Shown piece by piece: positions 53,401-61,194 of a stretch of DNA of 64,000 nt. Location: positions 22,219,287 through 22,283,286 of the forward strand of contig NC_051444.1 in the NCBI RefSeq assembly GCF_001649575.2, written 5' to 3'. The first letter of the stretch is position 1. Each line of letters opens with the position of its first letter. Origin of the DNA: Kryptolebias marmoratus. Taxonomy: Eukaryota > Chordata > Actinopteri > Cyprinodontiformes > Rivulidae. The notes under the pieces were generated by a model. The model had not been told where the DNA came from, made no database searches, and was given only the letters and a program-made list of their open reading frames with translations. Both the position numbers and the translations under genes were made by a program.

Positions 53401-56400
53401 ATTCGTGTCTTTTGACGTACTTTGGCACTCGGAGTGGCTACGCTGCAGTGTCATCAGAATGGGCCTGAAAAACTCAGTGACACACTTAATCTGAAGGTTT
53501 CAGAGCTTTGCTATCAGATGGGAGTAGTATTGAAGTAGACACTCAGTGACTGTAGGCTGACCTTGTGTACAATTTCCTGTTTTTTTTTGTTTTTTTTTAG
53601 CCATTCTGTTCATGGAGCACTGGAAGAGGCGACAGATGCGGCTCAACTATGTCTGGGACCTGACAGGCTTTGGAGAGGAGGAAGAGGTGAGAAACCCCAC
53701 TAATACCTTTTTATGTGCCATTTACAGTAATAAAACCAGATTAATAAAAAAGTGTTGGAATATTTGAGCTGTTTGAAACATTCTCATCTTGATGTCACAC
53801 TCCAGCCCTCAATTAATTATCTTTACTTTGGTGTGGCTGAGTCTACTAATAAATATTAATGTAAAGAAAGAAAACAAAGAGCAATAAGATTTTTTTTTCT
53901 TTTTTTGTAAAAATAAAATACCATCTCCTCCCCCTCGGACAGTGTAAGATGTCCAACTAAAGTTCAGGAGTAGCACATTTGTTCCAACTAATTTGGGCTG
54001 AGATTATATATATATATACATATATAGTATCAAAGGGAAACACTATGTGCTAGCTGCTTTCACATACTGGGATGTCACCTATAACAGTAAAGATGCATTT
54101 TTGCACAAAATAAAGTCCAGTAACAGATGTTTGGATTGTGTCAGGTCAGAATGTGATGATAAATATTATTATTTAGTAAGTCAGCCAAGCTAAGAGTCGG
54201 ACATCAGCATTGGATGTTCTTCAAATACATATAATACATACCTTCTGTGAACCCGTATGTGTATGTCTCTTTTTATCTATTTATCTTTTTTATCTGTTTA
54301 TTTGTTTTATCTATTTCCTTTTTACTGTTTTTTTTGTTTTTTGGGGGGTTTTTTCTATCTATTGTACAGCACTTTTGCTACCCCTGTGGTTTTTAAAATG
54401 TGCTATATAAATAAAGTTGATTGATTGATCGATATAATGCAATAAAACACTGAAGTTTCTTTTTGTAAAAGTCTTGTTTCTGAGCAGCTCTAAAATCAAC
54501 ATGGAAATATTCCCATCTTGAGACACTGCCTGCATTCTGACATCTTTATGTTTGTGTGTCTCTGCTGTATTTTACAGGAGGAGCATAAGGTTTGAATCTG
54601 TTTTTATTTTCCGTTCGTTGTATTTCAGCTGACCGTCTTATTGACTCACTGTTTCAGATCTGTTCTCCAGCTGCTGTTATCTCACACCCTCTCTTCCTCA
54701 GGTGTCTAACAGTCTGCCTCAGGTCCTTTAAGTGGACACCCTTCTTATTGCTTCGAAGCTGTAGAAGATTTAACATTTCACCTGCAGCCCCTTTCTGCTC
54801 CTCTCAGGCTCATCTTGGTTTCTTGCCGGTTCTCATACGACGTTCTAATCTCCTCTGATAACAGATGGTCTGGCGGTCAGATGCTCTGTTGGCTCAGCAC
54901 TATTGTCTTTGCTCTTATCTTTGGCCTTGATTTTTCATGTTTTTCCAGTATTTAAGTTGCAGAGGTTTCTGACCTCTTGGCTAGAAATTAGTCATGATCT
55001 ATCAAGACACAAGCTGATTGTAACAACTTAGATTGAAGGTATTAAAGAAAGTGACCTTTTTATTGCATGTTGCTGCAGATTTCAAATTCTTGTGGAACAG
55101 AATTATCATATTTTTAACTTTTACGCTTGAGTTTGGAGGATTCTTGAATTGTTAAGAAATGTACTGATTGTAGTAATTATTTATAAGTGATGTGAATCAA
55201 TGATTTAAGCTAAAGAAAATATCCAGTTGAAGCACGAGGCTGCCCCTCCTGAGTCTGGTTCTGCCGGAGCTCTCTTCCGGTTTAGAAGAGGGTCTCCTCT
55301 CCGCTGTCACCTGTGCATGCTCAGAACGGGAAAATAAGCAGAAGTGAAGTAAATGGATGTAACGATCCAAAGCAATGAAATGGCTTTCTTTGCTAGGCAG
55401 CTCAGTTTTACAACCTGGGTTTTTATGTTGATTTATTTCCTGAATCTGACTGTATTAAATGGGTTGAATCTGAATGCCTGAAATAATTTTTGAAATGAAA
55501 GTTGTTCTATTTTCCACATAGCACTCTGAGGCTGCTTTTATTGTGAACTAATGCCACACAAATGAACTGAATTGAATGAAAATGTTGAAAATGCACTTTG
55601 ACGCGAGTCTCTGTTAAAACCACAGAATGACCTGCTCTGCAGTTACTCAGCTCCATGTTTTGACATTTTCAACAGCATTGAGCCTTTAGCGGCAAACCAG
55701 AGGATGGAAGAAGAGAAAATATTATTATTACACTCATCAAATAGCCATAAATTCAACCCCAGATCTTTCCCAGTTTCACTGGCGAAGTTGATATTCATGG
55801 AACAGAGCTTTTTTTTGTTGTCACTTTGCCAATTTAACTCAAAACTGGAGCAGGTTTTTAATGAATTTTTTGTTCAAGTACTGAACACTGAAATAACCTG
55901 ATTCTGAACGACAAATTGAAGCGACTTTTACCCACATTGGGATGTTGTTGGAAGTCTGTTTTCATTCTTTCTACCTGCCACACAAACCTTCAAGCCAGCA
56001 GTGACGGTCTAACCCTCGGCTTCGTTTCCTCTCTAACTGCAGACATCCGTCTTCTGGGTTCAGTAATGCTGGTCCATGTGCACACATTCACTCACTACTG
56101 GCTGCATATTAAATGGACGTGTAACCGCATTCCTTAATCTGAAAGGATTATTTGGCTCACTAACGTTTGGAGATTTGTATGCTAATGATTATCACTTGAT
56201 TGGAAGGAGGCTCACATTTGCAAAATGGAACAAATTGATACAGAACATACCTTGGCATAGATGCACAAAACTTGCACTGCACCTGGTTTTTGCTCAATTA
56301 TTTGTTCCCGCTGTCTGCTCCGTCTCAGCGTCATATTCACCAAACAAATAGTGCTATTTCCCATGAAATTCAGCAGGTGCGAGCAGTTTGCACTCTTTCT

Positions 56401-59400
56401 CCACATTTTAAATATGACCGTCATCATACAGTCACTCAGTTTTATGTAAAAAAAAAAGTTATTTAAATGTTTGGTCATTAACATCTCCCACATTTTAATT
56501 CACAAACTCAACTTGTAAACCATGTAGTATGAGTTCTGATGAACTGAATATTAATTGGGGTTATAGCTATGCCATTCCAACACAGTACAACATTTCGGCT
56601 TTAGTTTGAAGTGTGCCATATAATCCTTTCATGATCAGTTGATGCAGTTTTATTTTATTTTATTTTATTTCACCGTGCAATGTCTCACACACAAAAAGCT
56701 TATTCTGCTGAACTCCAGAAGCCCACGCTGTTGTTTTCATTCTTTCCTCTATGCTGAGGTGGATCTTCATTGGCGTCTAGCATCCTCTAACATTTACTGT
56801 TCAGCTAATCAACAGAATGTTTAAACACATTAAGCAAACTGGTTTCCTCTTGCAGGACCACAACCGAGCAGACTACGAGCTCAAGGTCATGGAAAAGACG
56901 ATGAAAATGGATCAGTCGGCTCCAAAGGTAGGATCAATCGATGTTGCACCTTTTTCGTGGGTTTTAAATCCATTTCTGCTCAGTACTATGGGTCTCATGT
57001 CAACAATCTGAGAAAACAAAACCTTCCACAAATCATTGCTTTAACCACTTTCAGACTACGTTTTAGAATATTTCACTCTTCGGCTCGATTCAGGCACACT
57101 TGATAAAAGTAACAACATAAAAGGTACTTTCAGCAAGCTGCTTGGAAAATGGGAAATGCACAGGAAAAAGACTAGAAACACTTCAGAAACTGTAACCTAC
57201 ATCAGCCGAACCATTCAGGTGATGATTATGCATACAGCATTGAAGGGGTCACAAATAAAAGATGATGCAGAAATTCTTGCATTTACTTGGAACTGTCTTT
57301 CATTCCAAGACATTTCTTGTTCTGTATCTTTAACGTCATTTAGTTAGTTAATATGCATCCATTCCTGCATGTCAGTCCTGAAACACATTCTTAAAAGTTT
57401 TGTCAGAAGCTGTTCCAAGCTATTATCTTTTCTCTGCCCCATAAACTCTCCTAATCTCAATTAAAGGACATAATCAACAACAATGAGAAAAGCAGTCAGG
57501 AAACAACAGTTCTAATTAGAGCAGTAATCACATTTATTGGCAGCTTAATCTTGATGGGGGGAAAAGTGTTAATGAGACACTGAGACATCTTTGTGCGAAG
57601 CGATATGTCCTGAGAGTGAGGAGGCCGCATTTAACACAATGTCCTCGTGATGAGGTTCAGAACCAAGAACCAAGCCTGTTCATGCTAAATTTCAGCCCTC
57701 TGGCTGTTGTCTTTCTCTGCACCAAGGTCACATCTTTCCTTTCATCAAGTAAACACACACACACACATACAGATATGCCTGAGCTTCCTGACCTCATTCT
57801 TCGTGGACCTGAATGTGACATGGTAGCTCGGGGTGGCATTAGCTCTGCTCCACTGGAGCTCCAGTTTGCGCACACTTGTGGTGGTTTAAAGAGCTACAAA
57901 CAGACAGACATGAGGCTGTAAGATGAAAAACACACGTCTTAAACACACAGCCGGAGATACTTCAAAAATGCTTACTATTTAATCCCTTGATGTGTGAGCG
58001 CGTGCACTTGTTTGTGTGTGTATTTCAGGAGGAGAAAGTGAAGCTGACTTGTACGGACAGAATGCCAGCTTACATGGCCACTGTGGCCATGATGATCTTC
58101 ATGGTGAGATTCTGCAGTCTCCCCTCACATTCAGACAATACAGTTTGTTCAGGTTTTTTTTACCAAAAACAAATTATTCAAACTGTTTCTGACTTTAAAA
58201 TGAGGTGAAAATAAGACTTTCACACACACAGTGAGTGAGAGGACATAAAAACGAGTGTCAAGTATCAAATTTTGGGGGAAAATATGTAATCATCAGTCTC
58301 TGAGGATGTCTATTCAGCTGTAGTAAAAAAAATAATAAGCAGCCTCATAGAAAACATACATAATGAAACAGGAAGTAGTCATATAGGCATGCAGCTACTG
58401 TGTCTGCCTTACAATAAGGGTAATGTCACGGTGTTTGGTTGTTTGCATCACTTTTCATCGTCGGATGTTCAGCAGATTGTCACACTGAGTGTTCTGCCCA
58501 CGTTTCCCTTAGATATCTGTGACCTTCGCCATCGTCTTCGGGGTTATCCTGTACCGGATCAGCATTAAGGCAGCGCTGCACGTCAGTAGCTACCCTGCAG
58601 CCCGTTCCAACATCCGAGCCACCGTAAAAACCACAGCTGCCATCATCAACCTCATTGTCATCATCATTCTAGACGAAATCTATGCCAAAATCGCTCGCAA
58701 GCTTACAGAAATGGGTGAGGCACGACTTGTTGTTTACACGTGGTGGGTGGGGTGGGCAGGGTAGGTGACTTTTAAGCCTGACAGGATAAAAAGGAAAATA
58801 CTGCAGCATGAAGAGTTTTATCTGGTGTCTCCTGCATCCTGAGATGATTGAACAGCACTGCACAGACAGATGTGCATTGCTTTATTGTTTTGAAAAGTAT
58901 TTTTATTAATTCTGATAAGCATTCCTTTAGGGACTGCTGCCCTTCATACCGGAGTTTTATACTAAGATCATCTTATGTTGAGGAAATGTTAAGGCTGGTT
59001 TAGTAAAATTTTGCAATATTGTAAAATGTTGCCCAATCTGTTAGTTCTTAGAGTATGTGTTGTAAATGACTACCATATCAATTTTTAACTCTGTATTTTT
59101 CAATTGAGTTATAGCCATTTGTGTGTTGGGCAATGTCACGTATCTGTTGTGGCCATTTTGAATTGGCAATCTAAAAGTTAAGTTTAATTTAAATGCAATA
59201 AGTGCTAAGTTCTTTTGGTAATGGACGAACAAGGTTGACTCCAAAAGCTGATGCCAACGTTTTAAACAAAGGAGCATTCAGAGTATGTTTTGGGAATGAC
59301 TCTCAGCTACTGCCCCACCAAAGATTTGCTCAATATCTGCAATATTTGTTGACTTAAAGCAATTTGTGTTTTCTAAGGTCTATTAGCTGGGGGCAGCCAT

Positions 59401-61132
59401 TTTGAATGAGATCGACTTCAAAAGTTAATTAGCTGTGGATGCACAACCAGTAATTACTTTCTGAGAGTTTCAGTAAAATCTATTTTAATATTTCACTGAT
59501 AACATTTGAATGGTTTTACTAAACAATTTAAAACAAGTGAACACACAGATTTGCTGTTGTGGTCTCGTGTATACATTACAGAACAACTACTGAGTGAGTT
59601 AGTTTGTACTTACAGTAATAAGTATGTGTGGTCTGTGTTTCAGAGGTTCCAAAGACAGACAAGAGTTTTGAAGAGCGCCTCATTTTCAAATTGTTCGTCT
59701 TGAAGTTTGTCAATGCCTTCACACCCATTGTCTACTTGGCCTTTTTCAGGGGCAGGTAAAACATTATGATGACTCATTTACCTAAATCCAACATGTCAGA
59801 GGGATTGATGTACCTCACATATTTGTCATGAGTGTTTCTCTGTGTGTTGTTTAAAATTGTGTCATTACCAAACTGCTTACCCCCCAGCTTTTCTCTTCTT
59901 ACTGATGGGTGTGTTTGTTCCCAGGCTTGTTGGGAGACCTGGAAACTACTTGTATGTTGTTGGATCATACAGGATGGAGGAGGTAATTCAGTTTGACTAA
60001 AGTTTAAAACTGATTATATAATTTATTCTGTTTTTTTTTTTTTTTGGTTGCTCTGGTAGGGTTTGTGAAACCTTTTTTAAAAAGTTAAAAAAGAAAAAAA
60101 AAATCCAGAGTATGATGGCACATTAGGCATAAATAATCATGTGAGGCAAAGATAGACAGAAAAGTTTAGGACACGTTTGTCCAATTAGTTGGTGCCAGGT
60201 GTTAGTGTCAGGATTGAGTATAAAAGGAGCATCAACTTTGCAGCTTTGTTTCTTCTGAGATGAATCATAGCTATTGACCATATGTAGAAATACTGGGACA
60301 AATACAGGAATCTGAAAGTTGAAGCTGGAAAAGGACCATTTGTCCCCATAGGCTGGTCTCAGGACGAACCCCACATCCCTAGTTTAGATGCTAGTTCCAA
60401 AAATAAAACATGGTAGCGTCCATAAACCTGGTCCTGGTTCTTCAATTCCCAACAATGATGATCATAACTCATATCTTTGTCCCAAATTAAATCAAAAAAG
60501 TTTTTACATATGAATTTGTTTCTCTCTGCAGTTCATGTCAACCTATAAATGGACTATTTGCTATTCAACAGAATACCTTAAGACCTATGTCAATCAAATA
60601 AATTACTGATTTTCCCCAATTGCTCTCATTTTCTCATACTGCTTGCACTTCTTTGCAGTCCTCACAGTCAGCTCTTTGAAACTGCCTTCATGCTTCATGT
60701 TCTTCGGCTTCAATGCATGTCTCTGTCGCCTTCTAACATTTGTCTTTTTCTTTGTCTTCCCTCCAGTGTGCTCATGCAGGCTGCCTCATGGAGCTGTGCA
60801 TCCAGTTATGCATCACCATGCTGGGGAAGCAGCTCATCCAGAACAACTTGTTTGAGATTGGCATACCGTGAGTGCTGGTGTATCTGACACATACAGAACA
60901 AGAGCTGAACAAAAGACCCTTACAGGTCACTGTATGTGGGTTTAGTAAATCACAGAATATATTAAGCCCACCCACTCACTTGTACTTGCATTTGAGAGGA
61001 GTCAGATAAACGTCTGTCTGGTTTTCAGGCTCTTACCTAGAAAAAAAACACTTTGCTGAGCTCTTTGCAGTCTACAATTTTCTCTGATGTCCTGTCAGTA
61101 CAGTCGTCTGAAAGTGATGAAAGTGTAGTTCA

Positions 61133-61194
<62 letters not shown>

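Noticed and set aside
57616..57921. 101-codon frame in intron 15 considered as a segment d exon
   Set aside because: No suitable in-phase acceptor/donor pair and no similarity to the mammalian segment.
61135..61191. TA tract flanked by cactgta-like text considered as a palindromic element
   Set aside because: The flanks (cactgta on both sides) are direct, not inverted; a plain microsatellite explains it.
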